Positions 9,021-21,752 of a stretch of DNA of 64,000 nt are shown in pieces. Below the pieces are notes generated by a model that saw nothing but the letters and a program-made list of their open reading frames with translations, did no database searches and was not told where the DNA came from. Origin of the DNA: Alistipes montrealensis (lineage in GTDB: Bacteria > Bacteroidota > Bacteroidia > Bacteroidales > Rikenellaceae). The DNA lies in contig NZ_JAGYXY010000004.1 of the NCBI RefSeq assembly GCF_018362775.1, positions 1-64,000 on the forward strand, in the 5' to 3' direction. The position numbers and the translations under genes are program-made. Numbering within the stretch: the first letter of the stretch is position 1; each line of letters begins with the position of its first letter.

Positions 9021-9884
9021 ATGAATAAAAAGAAAATTTTGCTCTTCGGTGCAACAGGCATGGCCGGGCATATGGCTTATTATTATTTGCAAGGGACGGG
9101 ACATTACGAGTTGACAAATGTTGTTTTCCGGACTCCGTTGACGGACGCCAGCATCGTAGTCGATGTGACGGATCGGAGGGCTGTTGCGGATGTGGTTCAT
9201 ACTGTTCGGCCCGATATTATCCTGAATTGTGTGGGCGTATTGATTCGGGGGTCCAAGGAACATCCTGACAATGCGATTTATATCAATGCCTATTTCCCGC
9301 ATCAGTTGAAAGCTCTGGCAGATGAAGTTGGGGCAAAACTCGTCCATATCAGTACGGACTGCGTGTTCTCAGGTCGAAAAGGGAATTATTCGGAGACGGA
9401 TTTCCGCGATGCTGACGATACTTATGGGCGCAGCAAAGCGATGGGTGAGGTTATTAACGACAAGGACTTGACGCTCCGTACGTCGATCATCGGGCCGGAA
9501 CTGAAGGTAAATGGTGAGGGGCTTTTCCATTGGTTTATGCATCAAACAGGCTCTGTAAATGGGTTTAAAACGGCAATCTGGGGCGGTGTTACCACATTGG
9601 AATTGGCCAAGGCGATTGATTATGCCATCCAGACCGAGTGCACGGGTTTGATTCAGTTGAGTAACGGGGAAGGTATCAGTAAATACGACCTGCTTTGTCT
9701 GTTTCGGGAAATTTGGCAGCGAGATATCGAGATCCTTCCGGTGGATGCCAATGGCGTGGATAAAAGTATTGCCCGTTCTACCCGGTTGGACTATACAATT
9801 CCGGGGTATCGTCGGATGCTGGAGGAGCAGAAGGAGTGGATGGACAGTCATGGTTACTTGTATGATTCGAATTACCGGCTATGA
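9021..9884 (+). CDS. RmlD-like SDR reductase (WbvR type), third enzyme of the L-HexNAc pathway
   Basis: 287 residues, similar in size to dTDP-4-dehydrorhamnose reductase RmlD. It has the NADP site LLFGATGMAGHMA near residues 6-18, STDCVFSG around residue 113, and the catalytic YGRSKAMGE (YxxxK). It should reduce the C4 keto group of the product of the dehydratase/epimerase. FucNAc-forming CapF/WbjC enzymes are about 370 residues with a C-terminal cupin, which is absent here; the size and RmlD-like sequence fit WbvR-type enzymes of the L-RhaNAc/L-QuiNAc route. The stop overlaps the ATG of the next glycosyltransferase. Confidence 0.85.
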   Translation: MNKKKILLFGATGMAGHMAYYYLQGTGHYELTNVVFRTPLTDASIVVDVTDRRAVADVVHTVRPDIILNCVGVLIRGSKEHPDNAIYINAYFPHQLKALADEVGAKLVHISTDCVFSGRKGNYSETDFRDADDTYGRSKAMGEVINDKDLTLRTSIIGPELKVNGEGLFHWFMHQTGSVNGFKTAIWGGVTTLELAKAIDYAIQTECTGLIQLSNGEGISKYDLLCLFREIWQRDIEILPVDANGVDKSIARSTRLDYTIPGYRRMLEEQKEWMDSHGYLYDSNYRL

Positions 9885-11083
9885 GAATCCTGTTGGTAAG
9901 TCAATATTTCTATCCGGAAGAGTTTAAAGTAAATGATCTCGCAGCCAGTTTGGTCGAACGCGGACATTCCGTTACAGTGCTTACCGGGAAACCGAACTAT
10001 CCGAAGGGAGCGTATTTCGAAGGGTACGGTTTCTGGGGAATTAAGAAAGAGAATTACAAAGGAGCCGAGATTATTAGGATTCCGGTGGTCCGCCGGGGAC
10101 AGGGCACGGCTATCCGCCTGGCTGCCAATTATCTGTCATTTGCTTTTTTCGGAAGCCTTTATGCATTGTTTCATAAAATAGAATATGATTATGTGCTGTG
10201 CTTTCAGTTGTCTCCGATAACGCAGGCATATCCGGCCCTTATGCTGAAGAAAAAGTATAAATGCAAGGTCGGCCTTTGGGTGCAGGATCTATGGCCGGAA
10301 AGTGTTTCTGCCGCTGGAGACGTAAACAATCGGTTCGTGCACAGATACCTCGAAAGCATGGTAAGGCGGATTTATGCGAAGTGCGACACGCTCTTTGTCC
10401 AGTCGGAAGCATTTCATCGTTCCATCTGCGCAAAAGGTCCTTTTGAGGATAAGATAGTCTATACACCGAATTGGGCGGAGGATTTGTTTTGTGCTCGGGG
10501 AAATATCGACAGCTGTAAGTACCAACATTTAATGCCCGACGGTTTTCGGGTGATGTTTGCCGGGAATGTGGGCGCTGCACAGGACTTCGATTCGATCCTC
10601 CGGGCCGCTTCTTTGACAAAGGATATTCCTGAGATCAAATGGGTAATTGTCGGAGATGGCCGTAAGCGCGCTGAGGCTGAACGGATCGTGCAAAATGAGG
10701 GGCTGGATCGTACGGTCTTATTCTTGGGCCGGTATCCGGTGACGGAAATGCCTGCCTTCTTCATCCATGCGGATGCTATGTTGGTTACCCTTCGTAATGA
10801 ATATATCTTTTCACTTACGATTCCTTCTAAATTGCAGGCGTACATGGCTTCCGGTAAGCCGGTCCTTTCGATGATCGACGGTGTTGGCAACGATGTTATT
10901 CATGCGGCCGGATGCGGCCTTACGGCAGATGCCGGCGATGCGGAAACCTTGTCGAGAAACGTACGCCGTCTTTATGAAATGGATAAACAGGAGTTGGCCG
11001 ATATGGGAAAACGGGGATTCACTTATTATAAAAAGAATTTTTCAAAGGATGAAATTCTGGATAAGATCGTATCCTATATGTAA
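9881..11083 (+). CDS. Glycosyltransferase family 4, WbuB-like
   Basis: 400 residues. The N-terminus MRILLVSQYFYPEEFKVND and the KPNYPKGAYFEGYG stretch are characteristic of the WbuB-like GT4 group, often found next to UDP-L-FucNAc/L-QuiNAc synthesis genes and a WecA-like transferase. LWVQDLWPES and the C-terminal IPSKLQAYMASGKPVL are further family marks. It overlaps the reductase stop by ATGA. The most likely role is transfer of the L-hexosamine made by the three upstream enzymes onto the first, lipid-linked sugar. Donor identity is inferred from context. Confidence 0.88.
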   Translation: MRILLVSQYFYPEEFKVNDLAASLVERGHSVTVLTGKPNYPKGAYFEGYGFWGIKKENYKGAEIIRIPVVRRGQGTAIRLAANYLSFAFFGSLYALFHKIEYDYVLCFQLSPITQAYPALMLKKKYKCKVGLWVQDLWPESVSAAGDVNNRFVHRYLESMVRRIYAKCDTLFVQSEAFHRSICAKGPFEDKIVYTPNWAEDLFCARGNIDSCKYQHLMPDGFRVMFAGNVGAAQDFDSILRAASLTKDIPEIKWVIVGDGRKRAEAERIVQNEGLDRTVLFLGRYPVTEMPAFFIHADAMLVTLRNEYIFSLTIPSKLQAYMASGKPVLSMIDGVGNDVIHAAGCGLTADAGDAETLSRNVRRLYEMDKQELADMGKRGFTYYKKNFSKDEILDKIVSYM

Positions 11084-11173
11084 TATGCCTCTTGGTACGA
11101 TTCGAACTCAGCCGGAATGCGCTCCGCGTGCGGAAGAGGGACTGGCGAAAACCCTGAAAAGTTTTCATGCGAA

Positions 11174-12139
11174 ATGAAATTATTTATTGTTGGAGTTTTG
11201 CTCGTTTTTGCCGAGCTGCTTTATTTTCGGATCGCCGACCGTTTCAATATTATCGACAAGCCCAATGAGCGGAGTTCGCACAACCGGATTACGCTTCGCG
11301 GCGGCGGAGTTATATTCCTTTTCGGGATGTGGCTTTATGCGGCGTTCTACGGGTTTCAGTATCCGTGGTTCCTGGCGGGGCTCACGCTGATAGCTGCGAT
11401 CAGTTTTGCCGACGATGTGCATTCGGTTCCCAATAGAATCCGGATTGCGGTGCATTTTGCAGCGATGTTGCTGATGTTCTATCAACTGGGTCTTTTTTCG
11501 GCTGGGCAGTGGTGGTATCTTCTTTCGGCGTGGATCGTCTGCACGGGTATCATCAACGCCTATAATTTCATGGATGGGATCAACGGCATTACGGGCGGGT
11601 ATTCGCTTTCGGTATTGCTGCCGTTGGTTGTCGTCAATGCCCGGGAGGCGTTTATCGATCCGCAGTTGATTTGGGTAGCGGTTCTGAGCGTATTGGTTTT
11701 CTGCTGGTTCAATTTCCGTCCGAAGGCCCGGTGTTTTGCGGGTGATGTAGGGGCGGTTTCCATAGCTTTTATCCTGCTGTTTATGCTGGGCGCGTTGATT
11801 CTTCGGACCGGGAATCTCTGGTATCTGGTTTTCCTCGTGGTCTATGGGGTGGATTCTGTGCTGACGATCTGTCACCGGTTGTTGCTGCGGGAAAATATCT
11901 TCGAAGCGCACCGGAAACATGTATACCAGTTGATGGCCAATGAACTGAAGATTCCGCATGTGGTAGTTTCTGCGATCTATGCACTTTTGCAGGTTGTAAT
12001 CTCGTTCGGGGCCATCTGTCTGCCGGTCAACGGATGGGTTTATTTCGGCGCTGTCATCGTATTGCTTTCCGCTGTCTACGTGTTGTTTAAAATGAAATAT
12101 TACTGCCTCCACGAAGCGTATCTTCAAACGAAAAGGTAA
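11174..12139 (+). CDS. WecA/WbpL-family undecaprenyl-phosphate glycosyl-1-phosphate transferase
   Basis: 321 residues with about 9 to 11 membrane segments. All polyprenyl-phosphate HexNAc-1-P transferase motifs are visible: ERSSHNRITLRGGG near the N-terminus, FADDVHSVPNR (Asp pair), NAYNFMDGINGITGG, FAGDVGAV, and the cytosolic AHRKHVYQL loop. It links the first sugar phosphate to undecaprenyl phosphate and so starts the repeat unit. The ATG at 11174 is chosen over an in-frame start 19 codons upstream because homologues begin with the hydrophobic MKLFIVGVLL. It is the last gene of the operon and is followed by two strong hairpins. Confidence 0.9.
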   Translation: MKLFIVGVLLVFAELLYFRIADRFNIIDKPNERSSHNRITLRGGGVIFLFGMWLYAAFYGFQYPWFLAGLTLIAAISFADDVHSVPNRIRIAVHFAAMLLMFYQLGLFSAGQWWYLLSAWIVCTGIINAYNFMDGINGITGGYSLSVLLPLVVVNAREAFIDPQLIWVAVLSVLVFCWFNFRPKARCFAGDVGAVSIAFILLFMLGALILRTGNLWYLVFLVVYGVDSVLTICHRLLLRENIFEAHRKHVYQLMANELKIPHVVVSAIYALLQVVISFGAICLPVNGWVYFGAVIVLLSAVYVLFKMKYYCLHEAYLQTKR

Positions 12140-12160
12140 AAGCCGTAACGGTGTATTTGG

Positions 12161-12197
12161 CAGGTCCCGGAGTTTATGCTCCGGGACTTGTTTGTTA
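12161..12197 (+). terminator. Hairpin terminator of the polysaccharide operon
   Basis: A near-perfect 12-bp stem (CAGGTCCCGGAG pairs with CTCCGGGACTTG, one G-U) around a 6-base loop begins 22 bases after the WecA-like stop. It is followed by TTTGTTAT. Confidence 0.75.
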
Positions 12198-12206
12198 TAT
12201 GTAAAC

Positions 12207-12242
12207 GCAAGAGCCGCAACCTTTCCGGGTTGCGGCTCTTGC
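12207..12242. terminator. Bidirectional hairpin between converging operons
   Basis: A perfect 14-bp stem (12208-12221 with 12228-12241, core AGAGCCGCAACC) with loop TTTCCG lies between the end of the polysaccharide operon and the convergent beta-galactosidase stop at 12258. Either strand could use it. Confidence 0.75.
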
Positions 12243-12257
12243 ATTGGGGTTATCGGG

Positions 12258-15506
<3,249 letters not shown>

Positions 15507-15660
15507 TTACGGAATTTTGGTTAAAAGCGGAGGAATTTGCAGGGCGGGCCTTGAAAATCTTAAAAATTTTTACTATATTATCGCCCCGAATATAATTCGA
15601 GGGCCGGAGCGTTCCGAAATTTGCCGGCCTGTTTTGAATGGTTACAACTCTTATACGATT

Positions 15661-17766
15661 ATGCTTATGAAACAAAAGAAAATGCTTGCACTGACCCTTT
15701 CCCAGCTCGGACAGCTCTATCGCCAGGAGCTTCCCGGCCTTGCGGCTCTCGCCGACGCCAGCAGCGACGGCGGGCAGTTTCGCACGCGGCTCCGGGAGTT
15801 TCTTGAAGGACATCGGGCGGCGGATGGCGAAGCGGCGGAGCAGATTCGACTGTTGATCGATTACGATGGACGTGAGGTCCACGAATTATCCACCGACCGG
15901 CAGATGGAAGTGCAAACGCTTACGCTGTTGTGGCAGTTCCTTGCAGGGAAACTCGAAGATCCCGAGATGCCCACTGATCTGTTCGTCGACCTGTATCACC
16001 TTTTCCGCCTGCTGGAAACTCCCGGGATTCCGCTCCCTTCGCCGCAGCGCGTGCGCAGCCGCACCGAACGCTGGCCCTCGGGACAGGACGAAGCGGTGCA
16101 GGCTATCCGCGCCGACAACCGCGAGCGGATGCTCCACCTGCTGATCCAGAAGATCGAGAACCGCAAGTCGAAAACTCCGTCGCGCTTCCTGTTTGCCGGC
16201 GGCATGACCTACGAAGAGAAATACCGGCAGGTTGCCGACTGGTGGGGCGATTTTCGCTTCCAACTGGCCATGGCCGTGAAAAGCCCCTCGGAGCTGAACC
16301 GCTTCCTGGGCAATTCGCTCTCGTCGGAGACGATGTACCTGCTCTCGAAAGCCCGCAAGAAGGGAATGCCCTTCTTTGCCACACCCTACTACCTTTCGCT
16401 GCTCGATGTGACGGGCGACGGCTACGACGATGCCGCCATCCGCAGTTACATCCTCTATTCGCCGCAGTTGGTCGAGACCTACGGACAGATCCGCGCCTGG
16501 GAACGCGAGGATGTCGTCGAGGCCGGAAAACCCAATGCCGCCGGGTGGCTGCTGCCCGACGGGCACAATATCCACCGCCGGTATCCGGAGGTGGCGATCC
16601 TGATTCCCGACACGATGGGCCGCGCCTGCGGCGGACTGTGCGCTTCGTGTCAGCGGATGTACGATTTCCAGAGCGAGCGCCTCAATTTCGAATTCGAGGC
16701 CCTGCGCCCGAAGGAGAGTTGGGACCACAAACTGCGCCGCCTGATGAACTATTTCGAGGAGGACACCCAGCTGCGCGACATCCTCATCACGGGAGGCGAC
16801 GCCCTGATGAGCCAGAACAAAACGCTTCGCAACATCCTCGAAGCGGTTTACCGCATGGCCTGCCGCAAGCGCCGGGCCAACGCCGAACGTCCCGACGGCG
16901 AGAAATATGCCGAGTTGCAGCGCGTGAGACTCGGTTCGCGCCTGCCGGCTTACCTGCCGATGCGCGTGAACGACGAACTGGTCGAAATCCTGCGCGAGTT
17001 CCGCGAAAAGGCTTCGGCGGTCGGGGTGCAGCAGTTTATCATCCAGACCCATTTCCAGACGCCGCTCGAGGTGACCCCCGAAGCGGAGGAGGCCATCCGG
17101 AAAATCCTTTCGGCGGGGTGGCTTATCACCAATCAGTTGGTTTACACCGTGGCTGCGTCGCGCCGCGGGCACACTACGCGCCTGAGGCAGGTGCTCAATT
17201 CGCTCGGCGTTGTTTGTTATTATACCTTTTCGGTCAAGGGCTTTCAGGAGAATTACGCCGTCTTCACCCCCAACAGCCGTTCGATGCAGGAGCAGGTTGA
17301 GGAGAAAATTTACGGGCGGCTTACCCCGGAGCAGGCGGCTGAACTCGACGATCTGCTTGCCGACGGACAGGATACGGCCGGGAAAATCCGCCGCTTCATG
17401 CGCAAGCACCACCTTCCGTTCCTCGCCACGGACCGCAGCGTGCTGAACCTTCCGGCCATCGGCAAGAGCATGTCGTTCCGGCTGGTGGGCATTACGGCCG
17501 GGGGCAGGCGACTGCTGCGTTTCGACCACGACCGGACGCGTCACCACAGCCCGATCATCGACAGTATGGGCGAGATATTCATCGTCGAGAACAAATCGCT
17601 GGCCGCCTACCTGCGCCAGTTGGACCGCATGGGCGAGGACCCGGAGGATTACGCCTCGATCTGGGCCTATACGCACGGTGAAACTGAGCCGCGTTTCGGG
17701 CTTTATGTCTACCCCGATTTCGGGTTTGCGACGACCGACCGCGTGAGCAACCTGGAGTTGGCATAG
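15661..17766 (+). CDS. KamA-family radical SAM protein (lysine 2,3-aminomutase-like)
   Basis: About 701 residues from the ATG at 15661 (MLMKQKKMLA; ATG at 15667 is equally possible). The radical SAM CxxxCxxC cluster site is RACGGLCASC near residue 322, followed by ILITGGDALMSQN, the counterpart of the KamA GGDPL region. Aminomutases of this family use SAM, a 4Fe-4S cluster and PLP. This protein is much longer than KamA (about 420), with roughly 300 residues before the cluster that I do not recognise. The reaction is unknown; lysine aminomutation is not shown. The in-frame region upstream of 15661 looks non-coding. Confidence 0.8.
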   Translation: MLMKQKKMLALTLSQLGQLYRQELPGLAALADASSDGGQFRTRLREFLEGHRAADGEAAEQIRLLIDYDGREVHELSTDRQMEVQTLTLLWQFLAGKLEDPEMPTDLFVDLYHLFRLLETPGIPLPSPQRVRSRTERWPSGQDEAVQAIRADNRERMLHLLIQKIENRKSKTPSRFLFAGGMTYEEKYRQVADWWGDFRFQLAMAVKSPSELNRFLGNSLSSETMYLLSKARKKGMPFFATPYYLSLLDVTGDGYDDAAIRSYILYSPQLVETYGQIRAWEREDVVEAGKPNAAGWLLPDGHNIHRRYPEVAILIPDTMGRACGGLCASCQRMYDFQSERLNFEFEALRPKESWDHKLRRLMNYFEEDTQLRDILITGGDALMSQNKTLRNILEAVYRMACRKRRANAERPDGEKYAELQRVRLGSRLPAYLPMRVNDELVEILREFREKASAVGVQQFIIQTHFQTPLEVTPEAEEAIRKILSAGWLITNQLVYTVAASRRGHTTRLRQVLNSLGVVCYYTFSVKGFQENYAVFTPNSRSMQEQVEEKIYGRLTPEQAAELDDLLADGQDTAGKIRRFMRKHHLPFLATDRSVLNLPAIGKSMSFRLVGITAGGRRLLRFDHDRTRHHSPIIDSMGEIFIVENKSLAAYLRQLDRMGEDPEDYASIWAYTHGETEPRFGLYVYPDFGFATTDRVSNLELA

Positions 17767-17825
17767 ACACAATATCGGCACTGATTTTGCGTTTATTATA
17801 TAGTGATTATTAAATAAATGCAATT

Positions 17826-18539
17826 ATGAAAAAGACGATTCACAGAGCCGCGACCCGCGGGTACGCCGATCACGGCTGGCTCCGGACACACCATACCTTC
17901 AGCTTCGCCGGATATTACGATCCCGAGCGGATTCACTTCGGGGCCCTCAGGGTGCTCAACGACGATACGGTGGCCCCGGGCGAGGGCTTCGGGACGCATC
18001 CCCACGACAATATGGAGATCGTTTCGCTCGTTCTTTCGGGAGCCCTGAAGCACGGCGACAGCATGGGCAATATGCAGGTGCTCAAGCCGGGTGAGCTGCA
18101 GGTGATGAGCGCCGGTACGGGCATTACCCACAGCGAGATGAACGCCAGCCGCGAAGAACCGGTGAAGTTCCTGCAGATTTGGGTTATCACCGATGCCGAG
18201 GGCCACACGCCCCGCTACAACCAGATCGAACTCGCGCCCGCAAAGCGTAACCAGTTCCGGCTGATCGTCGCTCCGGAAGGCTGCGGCGGCGAAAACGTGG
18301 GCTGGATTCACCAGACGGCGTGGTTCCATACGCTCGACCTCGACGCCGGGCGGGAGGTACAGTACCGCATGAACCTTCACGGAAACGGGGCTTATGTCTT
18401 CGTGATCGAAGGCTCGGCCGAGGTTGCCGGGGAGAAGCTCGGTCCCCGCGACGGAATGGGCGTATCGGATGCCGACGAGTTCCTGATCCGGGCCTCCGAG
18501 GACGCAAAGTTGCTGGTTATCGAAGTCCCGATGATCTGA
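17826..18539 (+). CDS. Pirin family protein (bicupin)
   Basis: 237 residues, the normal length of bacterial pirins such as YhhW. The N-terminal cupin keeps the metal ligands: two histidines in GTHPHDNMEI (residues 58 and 60 region) and His/Glu in GTGITHSEMN. TFSFAGYYDPERIHFG is the standard pirin opening. Bacterial pirins bind Fe or Zn; some have quercetin 2,3-dioxygenase activity, others act as regulators, so the role here is open. It starts 59 bases after the radical SAM stop and ends in a strong shared hairpin. Confidence 0.92.
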   Translation: MKKTIHRAATRGYADHGWLRTHHTFSFAGYYDPERIHFGALRVLNDDTVAPGEGFGTHPHDNMEIVSLVLSGALKHGDSMGNMQVLKPGELQVMSAGTGITHSEMNASREEPVKFLQIWVITDAEGHTPRYNQIELAPAKRNQFRLIVAPEGCGGENVGWIHQTAWFHTLDLDAGREVQYRMNLHGNGAYVFVIEGSAEVAGEKLGPRDGMGVSDADEFLIRASEDAKLLVIEVPMI

Positions 18540-18558
18540 GGCGTAACGGCCTGATACG

Positions 18559-18593
18559 AAAACCGCCGGAGTGCAGACTCCGGCGGTTTTTTT
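18559..18593. terminator. Bidirectional hairpin between pirin and prfC
   Basis: A long stem (AAAACCGCCGGAGT with ACTCCGGCGGTTTT, loop GCAG) followed by a T run on the plus strand and preceded by an A run, so it can end both pirin (plus) and prfC (minus). Confidence 0.9.
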
Positions 18594-18608
18594 GTGTTCT
18601 GGCGTGTG

Positions 18609-20192
18609 CTAAAACTCCGAGGTGAAGTGGAACCGAATCTCCTTGAAGTTGTCTTGTGCGAGGGCGAGGCCATAGCTCGTGTCGGCAAGGAAAACGTCGC
18701 GGCCGTGCTTGTCGACGGCCATATTGGTGTGTTTGCGGCGTTTGAAGTCGGCCAGTTGCGCCGCGTTGTCGCTTTCGATCCAGCAGGCTTTGTAGATCGA
18801 GATCGGTTCCCAACGGCACGCGGCGTTGTACTCGTGCTCCAGGCGGTACTGGATGACCTCGAACTGGAGCGCGCCCACCGTGCCGATGATCTTGCGGCCG
18901 TTGAGCGAGCTTGTGAACAACTGCGCCACGCCTTCGTCCATCAACTGGTCGACGCCTTTGGCCAGTTGCTTGAATTTCAGAGGGTCGGCGTTTTCGATGT
19001 AGCGGAACTGCTCGGGAGCGAAGGAGGGAATTCCGGTGAAACGGAGTTTCTCACCTTCGGTGAAGGTGTCGCCGATCTTGAAGTTGCCCGTGTCGTGCAG
19101 GCCCACGATGTCGCCCGGGTAGGCGAAGTCGATGACCGATTTCTTCTCGGCCATGAAAGCCGTCGGCGACGAGAATTTCAACTGCTTGCCGCTGCGCACA
19201 TGCAGGTAGTTCTTGTTGCGTTCGAACGTGCCGGAGCAGATTTTCAGGAACGCGATGCGGTCGCGGTGGTTGGGGTCCATGTTGGCGTGTATCTTGAAGA
19301 TGAAGCCGGACATTTTCGGTTCCGCAGCCTCCACGAGCCGGGTTTCGGTCGGGGCCGGGCGCGGCGAAGGGGCGATGCGCACGAAGCAATCCAAAAGTTC
19401 GCGCACGCCGAAATTGTTCACCGCCGAGCCGAAGAAGACCGGGGCCAGTTCGCCGTTAAGGTAAGCCTCGCGGTCGAATTCGTCGTAGACGCCCTCGACC
19501 AGTTCGACATCGGAGCGCAGTTGTTCGGCGAATTTTGCACCGATGTAGCCTTCGAGATCCTGCGATGCAAGGTCCGAAATTTCGGCCGTCGACGCGTCGG
19601 CGGTCAGTTTTTCGTCCGACGTGAAGAGCGAGAGGTTTTTCTCGTAAAGGTTGTAGACGCCCTTGAACGTGGGGCCGTTCGAGATGGGGAAAGCCAGCGG
19701 CCGCACACGGATTCGGAGCTCCTTCTCCACTTCGTCCAGCAGGTCGAACGGCTCCTTCGAGGGGCGGTCCAGCTTGTTGATGAAGACGATCACCGGGGTT
19801 TTGCGCATGCGGCAGACCTCCATCAGTTTGCGCGTCTGGGCCTCGACGCCTTTGGCGCCGTCGATGACGATGATCACCGAATCGACGGCTGTCAGCGTCC
19901 GGTAGGTGTCCTCGGCGAAATCCTCGTGGCCCGGGGTGTCGAGGATGTTGATCTTGCAGCCCTGGTATTCGAATCCCATCACGGCGGTGGCGACCGAAAT
20001 GCCTCGCTGGCGTTCGATCTCCATGAAGTCGGACGTGGCGCCTTTCTTGATCTTGTTGCTCTTGACGGCTCCGGCCACATGGATGGCGCCGCCGAACAGC
20101 AACAGTTTTTCCGTAAGGGTGGTTTTACCCGCGTCGGGGTGGGCGATGACCGCAAATGTGCGGCGGCGTGTTATCTCTTCCTGTAATGTCAT
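18609..20192 (-). CDS. prfC: Peptide chain release factor 3
   Basis: 527 residues, full length for RF3. GTPase motifs are G1 [13 protein letters not shown] (about residue 17), G3 DTPGHEDF and G4 NKLD. RF3 is the GTPase that ejects RF1/RF2 from the ribosome after termination. TFGGA-like RF3 sequence ([13 protein letters not shown]) rather than EF-G or TypA motifs supports the assignment. It starts 3 bases after nadB ends, so the two form one transcript. Confidence 0.95.
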   Translation of the reverse strand: MTLQEEITRRRTFAVIAHPDAGKTTLTEKLLLFGGAIHVAGAVKSNKIKKGATSDFMEIERQRGISVATAVMGFEYQGCKINILDTPGHEDFAEDTYRTLTAVDSVIIVIDGAKGVEAQTRKLMEVCRMRKTPVIVFINKLDRPSKEPFDLLDEVEKELRIRVRPLAFPISNGPTFKGVYNLYEKNLSLFTSDEKLTADASTAEISDLASQDLEGYIGAKFAEQLRSDVELVEGVYDEFDREAYLNGELAPVFFGSAVNNFGVRELLDCFVRIAPSPRPAPTETRLVEAAEPKMSGFIFKIHANMDPNHRDRIAFLKICSGTFERNKNYLHVRSGKQLKFSSPTAFMAEKKSVIDFAYPGDIVGLHDTGNFKIGDTFTEGEKLRFTGIPSFAPEQFRYIENADPLKFKQLAKGVDQLMDEGVAQLFTSSLNGRKIIGTVGALQFEVIQYRLEHEYNAACRWEPISIYKACWIESDNAAQLADFKRRKHTNMAVDKHGRDVFLADTSYGLALAQDNFKEIRFHFTSEF

Positions 20193-20195
20193 GTG

Positions 20196-21752
20196 TTATT
20201 CTTTCGGGTAATCGGCGTTATAGTGGCAGCCCACGGACTCTTTGATCTCTCGCCCCTGTTTGATCACCAGGTAGGCGATGGCGATCATGTTCCTCAGTTC
20301 GCACAGTTCGCGGTTGGGCTTGGTTTTGTTGTAAAGCTCCTCGGTCTCCTGCCAGAGTATCTCCAGGCGGTGCATGGCGCGCTTGAGCGAGAGGTTCGAG
20401 CGGACGATGCCCACGTAGTTGGACATGATCGTCTGCATCTCGCGTTTCGACTGGATGATCATCAGCATCTCCTCGGTGTGCTGCGTGCCTTCGAAGTCCC
20501 AGTCGGGAATGCCTTCCTGGAAATCGGCCTTCGCCAGCAGCGACGCCGTGTGGCGTGCGGCCTGGTCGGCGTAGACCACCGCTTCGATCAGCGAGTTCGA
20601 GGCCAGCCGGTTGGCGCCGTGCAGGCCCGTGCAGGCGGTTTCGCCCAGGGCGTAGAGCCGCTTCACGGAGGTCTCGCCGTTGGTGTCGACCTTCACGCCG
20701 CCGCAGCAGTAGTGCGCCGCAGGGGTGACGGGAATCCAGTCCTTCGTGATGTCGATGCCGATCGAGAGGCACTTTTCGTAGATGTTCGGGAAATGGCTCT
20801 TCACGGCCTCGGGGTCCTTGTGCGTCACATCGAGGTAGACGAAGTCGGAACCCCGTTTGGTCATTTCGCGGTAGATGGCGCGGGCCACTACGTCGCGCGG
20901 GGCGAGCGACTTCATCGGATGGTATTTGTCCATGAATTCCTGGCCGTCGGGCAGCCGCAGGATGGCCCCGAAGCCGCGCATGGCCTCGGTTATCAGGAAA
21001 TTGGGTTTCTCGCCGGGGTTGTAGAGCGTCGTGGGGTGGAACTGGATGAACTCCATGTTTTCGGTGATCGCCTTGGCGCGGTGGCACATGGCGATACCGT
21101 CGCCCGTGGCGACGTTGGGATTCGAAGTCGTGGAATAGACGTTGCCGCAGCCGCCTGTGGCAACGACAGTGAATTTCGAGAGCATGGTCTCGATTTCGTT
21201 GGTGTCGAGGTTCAGGACGTAGGCCCCGAAGCAGGCCAGTCCGCGTGTGTGGCGGGTGACGAATTCGCCCAGATGGTGCTGCGTCAGCAGGTCGATGGCG
21301 AAGTGGTGTTCCCGTACGGTGATGTTCGGATGGCTCTTTACCGACTGTACGAGCGCCCGCTCGATTTCGGCTCCGGTAAGGTCTTCGTGATGGAGGATGC
21401 GGTGTTCCGAGTGCCCGCCTTCGCGGTTGAGTTCGAACCGCCCGTCGGGAGTCTTGTCGAAGCGCGTCCCCCAGGCGATCAGGTCGGCGATGAGTTTCGG
21501 GGCCTGCCGGACGACCAGTTCCACGGCTTTCTCGTCACATTTGCCTGCGCCGCAGACCAACGTGTCGTGGATGTGTTTTTCGAACGTGTCGGGAGCATAC
21601 GTTACCGAGCAGATGCCGCCTTGTGCGTAATTGGTGTTGCACTCCTCGATCTCGCCTTTGGTCACGATCGTCACGTGGCCGTGGGCTGCGGCTTTCAGCG
21701 CGAACGAAAGGCCCGCAGCGCCGGAACCGATAACCAGAAAGTCGGTTTTCAT
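20196..21752 (-). CDS. nadB: L-aspartate oxidase
   Basis: 518 residues from the ATG at 21752 (MKTDFLVIGSGAAGL); an in-frame start 15 codons upstream lies in the structured leader and is rejected. The FAD site is GSGAAGLSFALKAA at the N-terminus; NYAQGGICSV and HHTRGLACFG-type regions and the EACTGLHGANRLASNS FAD-contact motif (present as ETACTGLHGANRLASNS) mark NadB rather than SdhA. It oxidises aspartate to iminoaspartate for NAD synthesis. nadA and nadC are not in the window. Transcription likely starts at the box at 21931. Confidence 0.94.
   Translation of the reverse strand: MKTDFLVIGSGAAGLSFALKAAAHGHVTIVTKGEIEECNTNYAQGGICSVTYAPDTFEKHIHDTLVCGAGKCDEKAVELVVRQAPKLIADLIAWGTRFDKTPDGRFELNREGGHSEHRILHHEDLTGAEIERALVQSVKSHPNITVREHHFAIDLLTQHHLGEFVTRHTRGLACFGAYVLNLDTNEIETMLSKFTVVATGGCGNVYSTTSNPNVATGDGIAMCHRAKAITENMEFIQFHPTTLYNPGEKPNFLITEAMRGFGAILRLPDGQEFMDKYHPMKSLAPRDVVARAIYREMTKRGSDFVYLDVTHKDPEAVKSHFPNIYEKCLSIGIDITKDWIPVTPAAHYCCGGVKVDTNGETSVKRLYALGETACTGLHGANRLASNSLIEAVVYADQAARHTASLLAKADFQEGIPDWDFEGTQHTEEMLMIIQSKREMQTIMSNYVGIVRSNLSLKRAMHRLEILWQETEELYNKTKPNRELCELRNMIAIAYLVIKQGREIKESVGCHYNADYPKE

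Noticed and set aside
1-12139. Phage or insertion-sequence genes in the glycan operon
   Set aside because: No transposase, integrase or terminal inverted repeats were found.
18594-20186. A long plus-strand frame opposite prfC
   Set aside because: Shadow frame; RF3 motifs are on the minus strand.
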